Assembly: GCF_037975245.1 (NCBI RefSeq) | Contig: NC_092565.1 | Location: 3,111,499-3,175,498, forward strand | Reading direction: 5' to 3' | Source: Apostichopus japonicus | Lineage: Eukaryota; Echinodermata; Holothuroidea; Aspidochirotida; Stichopodidae | DNA: 64,000 bases | Made by a program: the position numbers and the translations under genes | Shown here: positions 25,306 to 36,779 of the stretch, one piece after another | How positions within the stretch are numbered: position 1 is the first letter of the stretch | How the letters are laid out: each line of letters begins with the position of its first letter | Notes under the pieces: model-generated | Told to the model about the DNA's origin: nothing | Databases searched by the model: none | The model's input: only the letters and a program-made list of their open reading frames with translations

Positions 25306-25312
25306 ATGGCCA

Positions 25313-25428
25313 GGCTGTATCATCGCTTCACGCGATCACATAGTTACAATCTCAATGTAAGGGAACTGAGGTTAAGAGTGGATCAAGTTGTTTGGTTGTC
25401 ATGGCCAGGCTGTGTCATCGCTTCTGCC
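25313..25428 (+). repeat. U2-headed repeat: end of unit A, unit B and head of unit C
   Basis: ggctgtatc closes unit A. Unit B (25322-25416) begins atcgcttcacgcgatcacat and lacks the middle of the head. Unit C begins atcgcttctgcc at 25417 and is cut by the MITE. Unit B's distal part (agggaactgaggttaagagt, gttgtttggttgtcatggcc) is nearly identical to unit A's, showing a head-to-tail arrangement. Confidence 0.7.
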
Positions 25429-25430
25429 AT

Positions 25431-26215
25431 CCGATACTCATAGCTAGTACAGTAACTACTGTTCATGTTACACAGCCGTGCATCAGTAACTACTGCGCTG
25501 TTTTCGTAACACGGTAACATGTGTTACAGGTGGCACAGTAATTACTGCAAAGCGGTTACACGTCCCCATGTAAGACAGAGAACTGCGCGACTGGACAAGG
25601 AGTCTATGAGTATTTGACGTGGTAAACTAGGCCTAATTTAGACGTGGAGCTACCCATAAGTGTAATCTGGGTTCCCCATCCCCACCTTAGGTCCCATTAT
25701 GTGTATTTGTTTTGTATCTATATGAGACTTGCACAAGATCACCTGTCCGTGAAGAATGTTTCAATCATTAGTTACTGATGCACGGTTGTGGAACATGAAC
25801 AGTAGTTATTATACAACACCTAATTGTATTCTGGTCATTTGATTGGTCAATTGCTCGTTGATTGCATGCAAAATCCGCTCTATTCCACTCTATGAAATAG
25901 AACCATGGGTTATACTTTTTTGGTAGCACTTTTTTCAATGGTATGAGAGCAGAGAAACCTGTCTGTTCAAAACAATCTGTTGCATGAGTGCATTTTACCC
26001 ATCTTAATATAATATGTTGTATAAACAAATAATGAATGGTTTCCATTCGTGCAATAGTGCAAATATTTCATTCGTTGAAAGATGTAATTTGTTCCATTCA
26101 ACTCGGCTGCGCCTCGTTGAATGGAACAAATTACATCTTTCAACTCATGAAATATTTGCACTATTGCACTCATAACCATTCATTATTTGTATACTGTACT
26201 AGCTATGAGTATCGG
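25431..26215. mobile_element. Hairpin-rich MITE with perfect 24-bp terminal inverted repeats
   Basis: The termini 25431-25454 and 26192-26215 are exact reverse complements, beginning ccgatactcatagctagtac. Inside are two further inverted repeats: a segment at about 25450-25490 is repeated inverted at about 25770-25812, and 26026-26189 is a long hairpin. No ORF of a transposase. It interrupts U2-like unit C, which resumes near 26216. Target-site duplication not resolved. Confidence 0.85.
26026..26189. repeat. Long near-perfect hairpin inside the MITE
   Basis: Arms start caaataatgaatggt and end accattcattatttg; the centre is gttccattcaac, a short loop tcggctgcgcctc, then gttgaatggaac. Arms of about 75 bases with only a few mismatches. 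Confidence 0.9.
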
Positions 26216-26470
26216 GTGAAAATACTGACGTCGTGATCGCATGGTTATAGTTAGAGGGACTGGGGTGTGTTTGTGGGCGGGGGGGGGTCTATCTTAGTGA
26301 TGTTTCTTAGAGATAGTAACATTGCTCCTTTGTAGTTTGGCTAAGAGCATTTGTAGTATTTATCATCCCACTGCAAGGGCATTGACTATGCTAGATATAA
26401 CACTGCCTTGATCGTTATATGATCACGGTCGTATAATGAATGGAACTGGGGCTAACAGTATATCACAACT
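26216..26470 (+). repeat. U2-headed repeat: end of unit C and degenerate unit D
   Basis: cgtgatcgcatggttatag and gggactggggtg are the distal part of unit C. Unit D starts at 26320 as attgctcctttgtagtttgg followed by ctaagagcatttgtagtatt, again U2-like, and fades by about 26470. Confidence 0.5.
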
Positions 26471-27044
26471 ATGGAATTGTTTCGTTCCTATAGGCTTACC
26501 GAGTTCAATGTGACAGATGAATTATATGATTGATCAGTCCCATGCTACTTTAAAAGATTTACCACTTGTAAAATATTCGATAGATGTAACCGACACCTGA
26601 AGTATAAGCAAATTAATGTGTGATGACGTATCCCTATAGCTAAACGGCTTGTACACGTTAAAGGTTATATGATTTCACATTCAAATTCAAACAACGATTG
26701 ATGTAGGATAATTATAACATACACAGAGTATATGAACGCTTCCTGTGATGCCACCAACATAAGAAAACTTTGCCCCAGTAGGTCAAAAATTTTCAGTAAA
26801 TTGTTTAGATAACAAGATAATATGTTATGAAATTTTACTGGGATAATATAAAATATAAATATAAAAGAAAATTGTTCAGTAGCTCATTTGGAATGAAGTG
26901 AACAATTGAACATTTTCAGAAAACTGTTGAATTGACGAGATCTGATAAGTTGTCAATTAAACATTTTGCAGAAAAATGTTCAATTGCTCAGTTAAAGCAA
27001 CTGAGCAATCCAACATTTTTGTGATTTTTTAATTTAATATTCAG

Positions 27045-27360
27045 TATTTGATTCTGATTTCACAACGATCGAAGGAATTTTACATGCTTAGTCTACACTC
27101 CACTGAAGACATTTTATTGGCACGGCGTTCCATACAACGATGTGCAAATGGGTGACAGGAAAGGTGGCGATAATCCGGAATTAAACAAACCAAGTGACTC
27201 TGAAAGCACACCACCAATAATTTCTAAGAAAGATCAGGGATGCCAGTTAGACTTAGGTCCAGATAACTTTACTTACTGTGGTGGAATAAATACTGCATTT
27301 CGCCCCAAATTATATAAGAACGGTAAAACTACATGTCTTAAAATCTTTGTATCCATTTAA
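27045..27360 (+). pseudogene. SLC10 C-terminal relic on the opposite strand
   Basis: Three consecutive frames recover the end of an SLC10 protein: YLILI (from 27045, frame 0), FTTIEGI (from 27059), then LVYTPLKTFYWHGVPYNDV (to about 27138), continuing as a tail with CQLDLGPDNF and INTAFRPK. The neighbours read YLILIFTTIEG, YTLLKKFYWHG.PYDD and a LGPD...N.A(Y/F) ending. Two frameshifts within 50 bases and loss of everything upstream make this a dead fragment, opposite in orientation to the three intact genes. The open frame runs on to a stop at 27360, past the expected end. Confidence 0.85.
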
Positions 27361-27603
27361 GAAGGTGTCATGTATTTTCCTCTAAAAGAAATGTCGTAAT
27401 ATAGAAGCTTGTTTTGTTCTATAGTATTACATGAATGACTGACATGGGAATTTTGAAGGGTATCCAAAGGTATATGTGTTTGTTGGCCATCTTTTTTCAA
27501 TAAGTTTATCAGTATTCCACAAAGAGTTTTGATAGGTCTAAAGAGTGAACTTTTTTATTTCTTATATAGCGCCACCGTATTTATTTACTTTTATTATTAC
27601 GTG

Positions 27604-27880
27604 TGGCTAAGATCATGTGATAATGTGTATACACTATACACAGTAGATCGCTCACCAGCCTGTAAACCTAATCATGCGCAGTAGCTACTCCCTTTTTAAA
27701 GAACGCGTGATACCCACTTTGATGTAACACCGTCATGACTATGCAGTTACAATCTCGATGTAAGGGAACTGCGGTTGACGGTGGATGAAGTTGTTTGGTT
27801 GTCATGCCTAGGCTTTATCCATCGCTCCTTGCGATCTGCCTTTTGGCTAAGATCGCGTACATTATCTGTTGTCTTCAGGT
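27604..27880 (+). repeat. U2-headed repeat, units E and F
   Basis: Unit E: ggctaagatcatgtgataat near 27604, then gatgtaacaccgtcatgact, agggaactgcggttgacggt, gttgtttggttgtcatgcc. Unit F starts at 27821 directly after it: atcgctccttgcgatctgcc then ttttggctaagatcgcgtac and attatctgttgtc, the clearest match to the U2 5' end in the window. The rest of F is missing. Confidence 0.65.
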
Positions 27881-28685
27881 TTTAAATCAAACCAATGCAC
27901 GTTTATTCGTAATTGTATCCCCAAGTATACCCTTATTGTGACAGTAGGCTTCATTGTAAAAATTATATCTTATAGAAAGTGCAATTATTTCCATGAAGAA
28001 AGAACACGCTCCCTACGTATGTATCCTTCACAAACAACAACATTTCCTATGAATATTCATGACTAGCGACTGTAAAAATTCATGACAGAGTGATTGGTGA
28101 CACCCAGTTGGGACAATTTTTCTATACTGCAGTGTCAAGTCCCGCTTCAGAGCACTCGTATTGTCAGTATGAACAGTATGAATATCATGTTTCTAGCAGA
28201 TCAAGGTTAGGAACTGTTTGTACTGTCAATACCAGTGCTTTGAGAGCATGATATTGGAGTACAGTTTAGAGCGGTATTAACATTTTGAAATTGTCCCAAT
28301 TGGCTTTTGGTGAATGTGTACAGTTCCGACGCTTACTGTGTCCCAGACAATGAGTCAATCAAATTCAAAGGGTAAATCGGGAAAAAAAAATCATTAAAAA
28401 AAAAGGCTTCATTATTCCAAATAAATCTTGAAAGCTACATTAAAAAATATGATTGTTAGGTTTTCTTGCGTATCACACCCGAAAATGTAAATGATTCAAA
28501 TCGAACTTTAGGTTGCTAATTGACTTTCTGATACGCAAAAGGGCCTAATTTAACGTTGTCCAAAAGTTATTAGGTCTATCATTAATTCCAATCGTTCCTT
28601 AATCGTCAACTAAATCGGATTATCTTATTTTTGGAATGCAATTTCCTAGCTCCCCTTTTCTCTTTCTTTAATTCTTTATGTGTTG

Positions 28686-28835
28686 TTTCTCGGCATTTTT
28701 GGCTATGATTATGTGTAGTATATGTTCCCTTTCTAAGGGAATCGTGATATACACCTGGCGATGATCAAACAGGCTCGATGCAAGGGGACTGGGGTGGAGA
28801 AAAGATCAATAGATTGGTTGTTTGGCTTTCCTTGC
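28686..28835 (+). repeat. U2-headed repeat, unit G
   Basis: ttctcggcatttttggctat then gattatgtgtagtatatgtt follow U2 positions about 6-46 with few changes. The continuation ccctttctaagggaatcgtg forms a short stem where U2 has stem-loop IIa, then the family's distal block gcaaggggactggggtggag. Confidence 0.65.
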
Positions 28836-30162
28836 CCCGATTCTTTCTTGGTTATAACGTTTCTTAAAAAGTATCTTTATGTATTCCTTTGAAAAGTTAA
28901 TTCAATGGATGTTACGATAGTTTCCCGCGGTCACCTAAAAATGGCCGGGAATGGGGTGGGGTGCTGGAAGGGTAGGATGAAGGGGGGGGGTGGGTGAAAT
29001 CTTATCTGCAATAATTTAGGGTCTCACCATGCTAGAAAACATCCCTATCATAATAAAGTTTGTTTGTTTGTCTAAAGAGGGTGCTATAATAGCCGCTCCC
29101 GGCGTCTTTTCGACGAATTCAAAATATGACATAATGTTATTAAAGATTGTGTTCTTTACATTACCATGACTATATTTCAGTAAAAGAGAGCTCTTAAAAA
29201 AGGCTTTTATTACATATCGTAAAATTCATAATATTATAGGTAATATAACATAATATAACAAAAGAGTGACTTTATCCATGAAATATTAACATTTCTGTTT
29301 CAACAATTAAGAAATTAATTTTAAAGACCTCCAAGAAACATGATTATCCTAAGGTCAGAATTCGTAGCGTAATTTAATCATAGTTTTACAAACAGCTCTG
29401 AATCATAACCTCCTTATTTATATACATACATTCATACATACATACAGACATACATACATACACGCATACATATACAGTATTTTAATTCGACAGAGTGGTT
29501 TACTTTCAATGGTTTAGGCCAATCATCGAACTTATACATGGTAATTAGGGTAATGTAGGCCTATTATTAGATAACGTTATTTACAGGCAAGCTGCACTCA
29601 TTATTTGTATCACTCGGAATGCACAAAATGCTCCCTTTTATGAATAAGGAGTGCCCATTTTGGTGATTACAAAGTGCCCTTTTATTATTTAAAAATATGC
29701 TATCGCCCTTCCGTTGAAGTAATTGAATAAAACATTTAATAAAATTGAAAGTACAAAATGCCCGGTTAACGGAATTGTTAAGACAGAAAGTGAAATAAAA
29801 AAAATAGCCCCATTTGTTGAAAAACATTGAAAATACTTAAAAGTGGTAGTGCGAAATTCAAACAGGATCTATCTTGTCGGCAAGTTAAGAGGTACCTCAA
29901 TAGTTTTCCCCATCAAATCATATAACCCACCAATCCTCCCCCCCCCCATTTGTACCCCCTTCCTCCCCTCCAATATCGAACACTCTTCCGTCACACGTAA
30001 GATTGATATCTTTGTAAGTATGACTAGTAAAAAGCTAGCATAAACTCTTCAACTGTTTGTTGTATTAGAAAACAAAATCAACCAGAAACATTCAAATAGT
30101 CAACAAAGAATACAAAAAGTTTGATTTTGCTTAAAAGTGGACGATTACTGTCTTTCAAAAGA
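28836..30162. other. Intergenic, 3' side of SLC10 copy 2
   Basis: AT-rich, no supported gene. Contains a degenerate (CATA)n at about 29413-29475. A minus-strand AATAAA (tttatt at 29691-29696) is a candidate poly(A) signal for SLC10 copy 2. Confidence 0.5.
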
Positions 30163-31698
30163 TCATTCATCTGGGCGATACGCTAGGTTACGATGACCAG
30201 CAGCATCAGCTAAGGTGTCAGGTCCGAGTTCAGCCTGATTCCCGCCGTCCATCTTGGAAACGAGAACTCCTGTTGATATGGTAGCGATATTGTCACTTTC
30301 TTTAGTATCGTTATTGTTTGCTATGTATGCATCGGTCTCCTTGACTTCCTCGCCGCCATCTTGATCTCCATCGTCGTATGGAGCGCCGTGCCAGTAGAAT
30401 TTCTTTAAGAGGGTGTACATTAATACCAGTGCTAGACCTTCTATTGTGGTGAAAATGAGAATCAAGTACGGGAGCCGTGTTGCTAAGTCAGCTTCCGGTT
30501 GAGGGTAGAAAAAGAACAGAACGGTCACAGCCAGGACGGCATTTTGGACGCCTGTTTCTAGGGCAACTGTTAGAGCCTTCCTAGTCGATAGCTTTGCAAG
30601 CTTTGTAAGAATGAAACCAGACGTTCCTCCTACGAATGGAAATATGATAGAAGCGGCGTAATATTGCCAAGGAGAATCAAAGATAAAGAGATTAAACGGA
30701 AGGTCAGTGCATATTAAAATCACAACGACCAACGCAGAAGCTGGTTTGATGTATTTGTCAGCAAAATCCTTCATTTTGGGCCAACGCCATCCGAGGAAAA
30801 TGCCAATTCCGAGGGGTATGACAAGAAACAAGAGTTGTATGAAGATCTCGAGAAAAGGCGTCCGGATCGTCTCCCCAGCCGCCACGAAAGATGACCCATA
30901 GATGAAAAGATTGAGCGGCATCATTCCAAGGGCAATAATGGTTGAAAAGAACGTCATGGTAATACTAAGAACATAGTCTACGTCGAGAAGAACACTGAAT
31001 AAATTACTGTTAGTACCTCCCGGGCATGACCCGTCTAAGACCAATCCCACGGACGCCGCGCCATCGATCTGAAATAACTTGGCTAGTGACCACGCCGTGA
31101 AGGGCATGATGGCGAATTGACATATCATGCCGATGATGACACCGTATGGACGTTTGACGATTCTGACGATTAACATGATATCTGTGGTTATACCAATAAG
31201 CCAGATAGTGACTATCACGGCAGCAAGCACGAGGTAACGAATTATTAAAGCCACACGGTTCGGCACCCGTCTGATCTTGACAAAATGGGTCAAGAGTTTG
31301 TATCTGGCGCCGTCCTCGCCCGTAGCGACTATGTCGAATTCCGAAATGATGAGTTGTGTGCCGGTGACCGACACCTCCATTGTCACATTGAGGTCGTTGT
31401 CATCGGAGCTTACCATGTGAAGCTCATCAAATGTAAGTCGGAAATCTTCCTCGTCTTTGGGGACCACGGTGACCGTAAATTCCCCGGGTAATAGCACATC
31501 GGTGATTGTGAACGTAATATTTACTGTCTGACTTACAAATGTGGTGGTTACATTATCGCTGGGATCCCGAACCACTTTAAATGGAACACTGCCGTCTACG
31601 ATCGGTTGGTATGTATCGAAACCAACGCAACTGTGCAAGAGAAATATCCAGCAAATAAACTGGAAGCCATGAGCAATATGGTTGGCTTTGCTTGACAT
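30163..31698 (-). CDS. SLC10 family transporter, copy 2
   Basis: 511 residues from the chosen start. An ATG ten codons further upstream (31728) is rejected because the minus strand has ttttctacag ending three bases before the ATG at 31698, a good splice acceptor, so the upstream ATG is intronic. Signal peptide at about 10-26, extracellular beta-rich domain 27-145, SBF core about 148-437: CQFAIMPFTAWSLAK (193-207), DGSCPGGTNSN (222-232), ETGVQN (381-386), and FYWHGAPYDD closing the core. The acidic tail ends LGPDTLADAAGHRNLAYRPDE. Overall closest to copy 1, with which it shares long identical stretches of the core. Predicted sodium-coupled or orphan transporter at a cellular membrane; substrate unknown. 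Confidence 0.93.
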   Translation of the reverse strand: MSSKANHIAHGFQFICWIFLLHSCVGFDTYQPIVDGSVPFKVVRDPSDNVTTTFVSQTVNITFTITDVLLPGEFTVTVVPKDEEDFRLTFDELHMVSSDDNDLNVTMEVSVTGTQLIISEFDIVATGEDGARYKLLTHFVKIRRVPNRVALIIRYLVLAAVIVTIWLIGITTDIMLIVRIVKRPYGVIIGMICQFAIMPFTAWSLAKLFQIDGAASVGLVLDGSCPGGTNSNLFSVLLDVDYVLSITMTFFSTIIALGMMPLNLFIYGSSFVAAGETIRTPFLEIFIQLLFLVIPLGIGIFLGWRWPKMKDFADKYIKPASALVVVILICTDLPFNLFIFDSPWQYYAASIIFPFVGGTSGFILTKLAKLSTRKALTVALETGVQNAVLAVTVLFFFYPQPEADLATRLPYLILIFTTIEGLALVLMYTLLKKFYWHGAPYDDGDQDGGEEVKETDAYIANNNDTKESDNIATISTGVLVSKMDGGNQAELGPDTLADAAGHRNLAYRPDE

Positions 31699-32160
31699 TT
31701 TCTGTAGAAAAAGATGGAAAAAATTCACGTCAGATATATTTTTAATATATAAAAAAAGGAAAGATGAAAAGACCTCCTACAAAATTAATTTGACTAAAGG
31801 ATCTTGGTGACTGCAAAACAAAATTTAAAGCCGGAAATGAGAATTCCTAGGTTCCTCGTAATTTTACTCAACGTTCAAAAGGCAGACCAACAATTAGCCT
31901 TACTTCCAGAAAGAATCTCTTACCCGACGGTCCGAAAACTACGAATCTTGCACGAAGGAGATCGAATAAGTTACGTTTTTATATAAACCCCTGTTTATTC
32001 CAAGCTAGCTTTCATACAGTCTGAGCATTGAATCTGAGGGGTGGAGATCTGTTAGGTAGTAGCTGAGAGATAATGGAAGATCATGGGTCTTAGGCTTAAC
32101 ATGTTGCGGACTGTTGCTATAGTCTAACCTATAGCGTTATGACCATAACATGTAACAATA

Positions 32161-32258
<98 letters not shown>

Positions 32259-34184
32259 GTATATATATTGGGAAGTTTACTTGTACTTTTCTCTTGTCAA
32301 ACTTAAATATGACCTGTTGATTTAGAACTGTTTTCGCAGTTTCTTGCTTAGAACATACTAATCGAGCACGGTTGTTTAGGTTTGTTTTGATATTTTGAGA
32401 ACTCAGAACAAACTTTACCAGGTCTTCTTTGCGTTATTCGATAAACATCTAGCACCTTTATGAATTCCTCTTTCCTTATACCAATACAATGTCAGGCCTG
32501 ACCTGGGAGTTGGTTGCTTTCGAGTTTCAAGACAAAAGAAAGTAAAAAAAAAAAGTTCCAGAGTAATAAGGAAAAATCAAGTACAAACACTCTCGAATTT
32601 ACCGGCGTTTATATTTAAAACAGTTAAGCACCGAAGCTCTTAGCCTTTCGAGAATAGTTTACCTTAAATCGTTATCAGAAGTCAACCACAATGCATATAC
32701 AGGTCATAAACAGTGACGGCATTACTGACAAGTACCCCAAACATACGCTGTAATTTATGTACCAGTGTATCCATCATAGAAACTCATATTGCCCCATGCA
32801 TGTGTCTTATTTTTCCGCTGTGGTGTTTAAGCCAATTATTCGGGTATTTTCGAGTTTTCGAATGCTTTAGCAATGTCGGTTTTGAAGTTCCCCTTTTTTT
32901 CATGGCCCTGTTGACTTAGTGAACCTTCAAATAAGTTAGTAAAACAAACTACTAACCTTTCATAATAATATATTTGCAATAATTGAAAACAAACTACTAG
33001 TAACATTTGACTACATTAATAACGTTGATGCAGTCTAGATGTCGTAATCACGCACATGTACCAATAAAATAGCCAAATATTACTAAATGAAAAGAAATGA
33101 AGGTTTATATTATTACGCACATGTAAAAGCATTGTTCGGCATGTGATTGATCGGGGGAGATGGCACCAAATCAGCGGACTGTAAACATTTTGGTATTATT
33201 ACATGAAAAAATATATATTTATAAGCGAAATGCGCAAACGTTATGCTGAAAAATCCTATTACAAGTAAAGGCCCTATATATTACCCCTCTCCCCAACCCA
33301 ATTATACTTAGTTAATATTTTCCCTTGCTGTAAGGTTCCATACCCGCATTAAAGTTGTATCGTTAAAACTGGATGAAAACTAAGGATGCAATCAACTGCT
33401 CATTAGCCTGTTACGACAATGATACGATACAAATTTGAATATGAAAATTCCAAAACCTTTCCTGATATATTTAACATAATATGCTAATGTAAATGTTGAT
33501 TTTATTTAGATCGCAATGGACGGATCATGTCAAAACACAGTCAATATTGTGTAAGTAACTACATTGATTTTTGATTTAAAGGCGAGACATTCAAGAACAG
33601 GATGCTTAACACACCGTAACACGTATAACATCTCCAAAGGCGGGCGGGAGCGTCCTATCGCAGCCTAACTCATTCTTATTTTATGCCATGTTGAATCGCC
33701 AAATTCACCTATACACTTTTGCTTTGTTTTCTGTTTAAAAATTGTACTCATGAAAATGGAGAGTTAATGAAATTTATTTGATTTCTGAGGTATTAATGAA
33801 AATATATCATATTTTCACTACATTAGTGTACTTAATAAAGTATGTTTTATTTTCATATAGGCATATCGATACAATAAAATGTGGTAAATCGACCGGTTTA
33901 TATATGTAACATAAATTATAAATACAAGTTATCTATGTACCAACATGGTGGCCTATATCATTCATTACGGAACGTCATAATTATTAATTATAACAGCAGT
34001 AGACAACTAAATATACTCATATGAGAAGAAAAATTCTTTCAGAGAAAATATCATTTCATTGCACATTTCTTGACTATTGTTTTCGTATAGATGCCATGCT
34101 GTTTACAATGACAGAAAAAAATAACTTCAAGAGTTATATAGTTTTTTATGATATTATTTGAGACTGAGGGGAATTGTGATAGCT
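31699..34184. other. Intergenic or 5'UTR intron of SLC10 copy 2
   Basis: No coding sequence seen. Holds a pure (TA)n at 32165-32252. Confidence 0.5.
32165..32252. repeat. (TA)n microsatellite
   Basis: About 44 uninterrupted TA copies. Confidence 0.97.
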
Positions 34185-34705
34185 AATATCTTTTTAGATC
34201 ACAATCAAGTTACTTAAGTCTTTCTAATATCATATATGTTCAATTAAGTTACTTAAGTCTTTCTAACAGCCTATATGTTAATAACTTCAAGTGTCTGGTT
34301 CAAGTTCATAACCAGACTGAACTTCAGAAGTTCAATTAAGTTACTTAAGTCTTTCTAACAGCCTATATGTTAATAACTTCAAGTGTCTGGTTCAAGTTCA
34401 TAGCCAGACTGAACTTCAGATGTTCAATTAAGTTACTTAAGTCTTTCTAATATGTTCAATTAAGTTACTTAAGTCTTTCTAACAGCCTATATGTTAATAA
34501 CTTCAAGTGTCTGGTTCAAGTTCATAACCAGACTCCACTTCAGAAGTTCAATTAAGTTACTTAAGTCTTTCTAATATCATATATGTTCAATTAAGTTACT
34601 TAAGTCTTTCTAACAGCCTATATGTTAATAACTTCAAGTGTCTGGTTCAAGTTCATAACCAGACTCCACTTCAGAAGTTCAATTAAGTCATTTAAGTCTT
34701 TCTCT
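34185..34705. repeat. 92-bp tandem array with a nested short variant
   Basis: The long unit starts gttcaattaagttacttaag and contains acagcctatatgttaataac and gtctggttcaagttcataac; four copies (acagcc at about 34266, 34357, 34481, 34611). Between them sit shorter units that keep only the first 30-odd bases. Each long unit contains the inverted repeat gtctggtt...aaccagac. Confidence 0.9.
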
Positions 34706-35395
34706 CATCTTCAGTTTATGTTATACTAAAAAAGGCACAAATAATAGCTCAATATTCAATAACAATAAGCAGTATTAATCTATACATCTATGCAAATTAG
34801 GTAAGGGTAGATTATTCTGCCCCGAAGGTGTCGTATGTCGAATTTCGGGGACATTATGTATATTAACAAGCTTAGTAAGTAGCTTCTGGTTACACAATAT
34901 GATGACTAAAGAAACAGAAACCGGCAAACACAGCCTGTTGCTATAAAGTTTTATACCAATTACCAATAAATGTGTTGTTAATGCTGAGTTTAATGTAAAT
35001 ATACCGTAAACAACTAAAAAGGGTTTAAATGGACAGCTAGGTTGGGTGCATATGTATACCTTATAATGGTTTTGTATTACCAGTACCATTCTCATTTAAG
35101 TTCCGAATTATGCTACATTAACTAAAGACAACCTTGAATATGAAAAGTTTACACCCAGTGCAATATAATTTACCCGGAATTTTATTAATGCTTCCTCCCA
35201 TCCGGGTAAACTCAAGTTGTCGAGAGTAGTATAGCCTTCCATGTAGAGAATTATACCTCCTCAGTTAGTTAATATTACTGTTGTCATAAACATGCTTACA
35301 AATTGCAGAAGAGCTCAAAATGATGGAAACACTTTCATCCAAATGAGAGAAAAAAAAGATTACTTATTTATTAAAATATTCCTTACTATGCTTAC

Positions 35396-35560
35396 CTCGA
35401 TATATTTTTTCGTCACTTGATGAAGAGAACCAGCGTATCAAATCAACTGCTTCCAGTGAAGGCTTCAATTGTTTAGAATCTCAAATAGAATTACGCACAA
35501 TTCGCGGTCTCCCGAAGTATTTCACGAAAACCTCAACAACGGCAAGTTTTCTCTCGTGAT
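35396..35560 (-). other. Candidate non-coding first exon end of SLC10 copy 2
   Basis: On the minus strand atatatcgag is followed by gtaagcatag, a good donor with the exon ending at 35396. It is the best-looking donor upstream of the acceptor at 31701/31702, and would give a 5'UTR intron of about 3.7 kb. The exon's 5' limit is unknown; the interval is nominal. Confidence 0.35.
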
Positions 35561-36189
35561 GGATGGGGGGTCTTCGTCTGTGATTCGTCAAAGTTTCTTT
35601 TGTGGTGAATATTCAACATGAGTACATATTGAAACCACCTCTGTCATAAGTCGTTACGATCCATGATACATTAGATACTATTGCATATATGTGCAAGAGA
35701 CTCACGCTTAGTTTTAAAATACAAACCCACCAAACTAATAAAACCACCCTACATCACATCCTTCCAAGCTACAACGGAACCATAGCAAGTGGTTCCACAT
35801 GTATATGTTGTTATGTTATAATGGTGCCGTTCATTGAGTACGTGAACGAACTCGACAGAAGTAATCATACATTCAAATGTTTGCCATGTTATATTATAAA
35901 TACTTGTACGATATAGCCTATACCACTATTACAGCAGTTGATAATGAAAACAAATATGTAGAAATACAAAATACAAAGTATGCTATCATTTTCGCCGTAC
36001 CAATTGTCGGCGGTCTCTGATCGAACCATTTTAGTCACGTGAAAGACTGTCGATATACTTTCATTGTTTCTTTCTTTTACAAAAGGGGTGAGGAATCTCT
36101 ATTTTTTATTATGTTTGGTCTTCATATAATACATCGGCGTTTGTTATCACATGATGTTAGTACGTTGCCATCGAATTGGTGAGCTGTCA

Positions 36190-36520
36190 TTAATATATGA
36201 TGCAACATAGTTGTAATAGTGCAGACAGTAGTTTGGTGTCGCCTGATTGGCTTGATAGTGCAGACGAGAGTTTGGTGTAGCCTGATTGGATTGATAGTGC
36301 AGACGGTAGTTTGGTGTCGCCTTATTGGCTTGATAATGCAGACGGTAGTTTGGTGTCGCCTGATTGGCTTGATAGTGCAGACGGTAGTTTGGTGACGCCT
36401 GATTTGCTTGATAGTGCAGACGGTAGTTTGGTGTAGCCTGATTGGCTGGTTAGTGCAGGCGGTAGTTTGGTGTCGCCTGATTGGCTGGATAGTGCAGACG
36501 GTAGTTTGATGTCGCCTCAC
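36190..36520. repeat. 39-bp minisatellite, about 8 units
   Basis: The unit contains gtttggtgtcgcctgattgg then cttgatagtgcagacggta. The minus strand stays open for 164 codons with a 13-residue repeat (RRHQTTVCTIKPI), a consequence of the multiple-of-three period; no homology or gene signals support coding. Confidence 0.9.
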
Positions 36521-36779
36521 TGGCTTTTGATACGGTGCCATCATGGCGTGGAAGGATGTAGGAGGTATTAGTTTAATGTTATATTTTAAACTATAAGCGG
36601 TCTTTACCAGTATCATGCTGCTATTAGTTTGTCACTGTGCAATCACCCAGCCACGTTGCTATTACTTCGGAATGGTGTTCATAGCTTAGAATGAACTTGG
36701 TGAGTGACCGTCAGTTTGACTTTGTGCAACGTCTTGGCATGGGTGCTGTTAACTTGACACTGTCGTTAGCTCGGTGTGG

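Noticed and set aside
31699-31728. Upstream ATG extending SLC10 copy 2 by ten residues
   Set aside because: It lies before a strong splice acceptor, and the signal peptide is complete without it.
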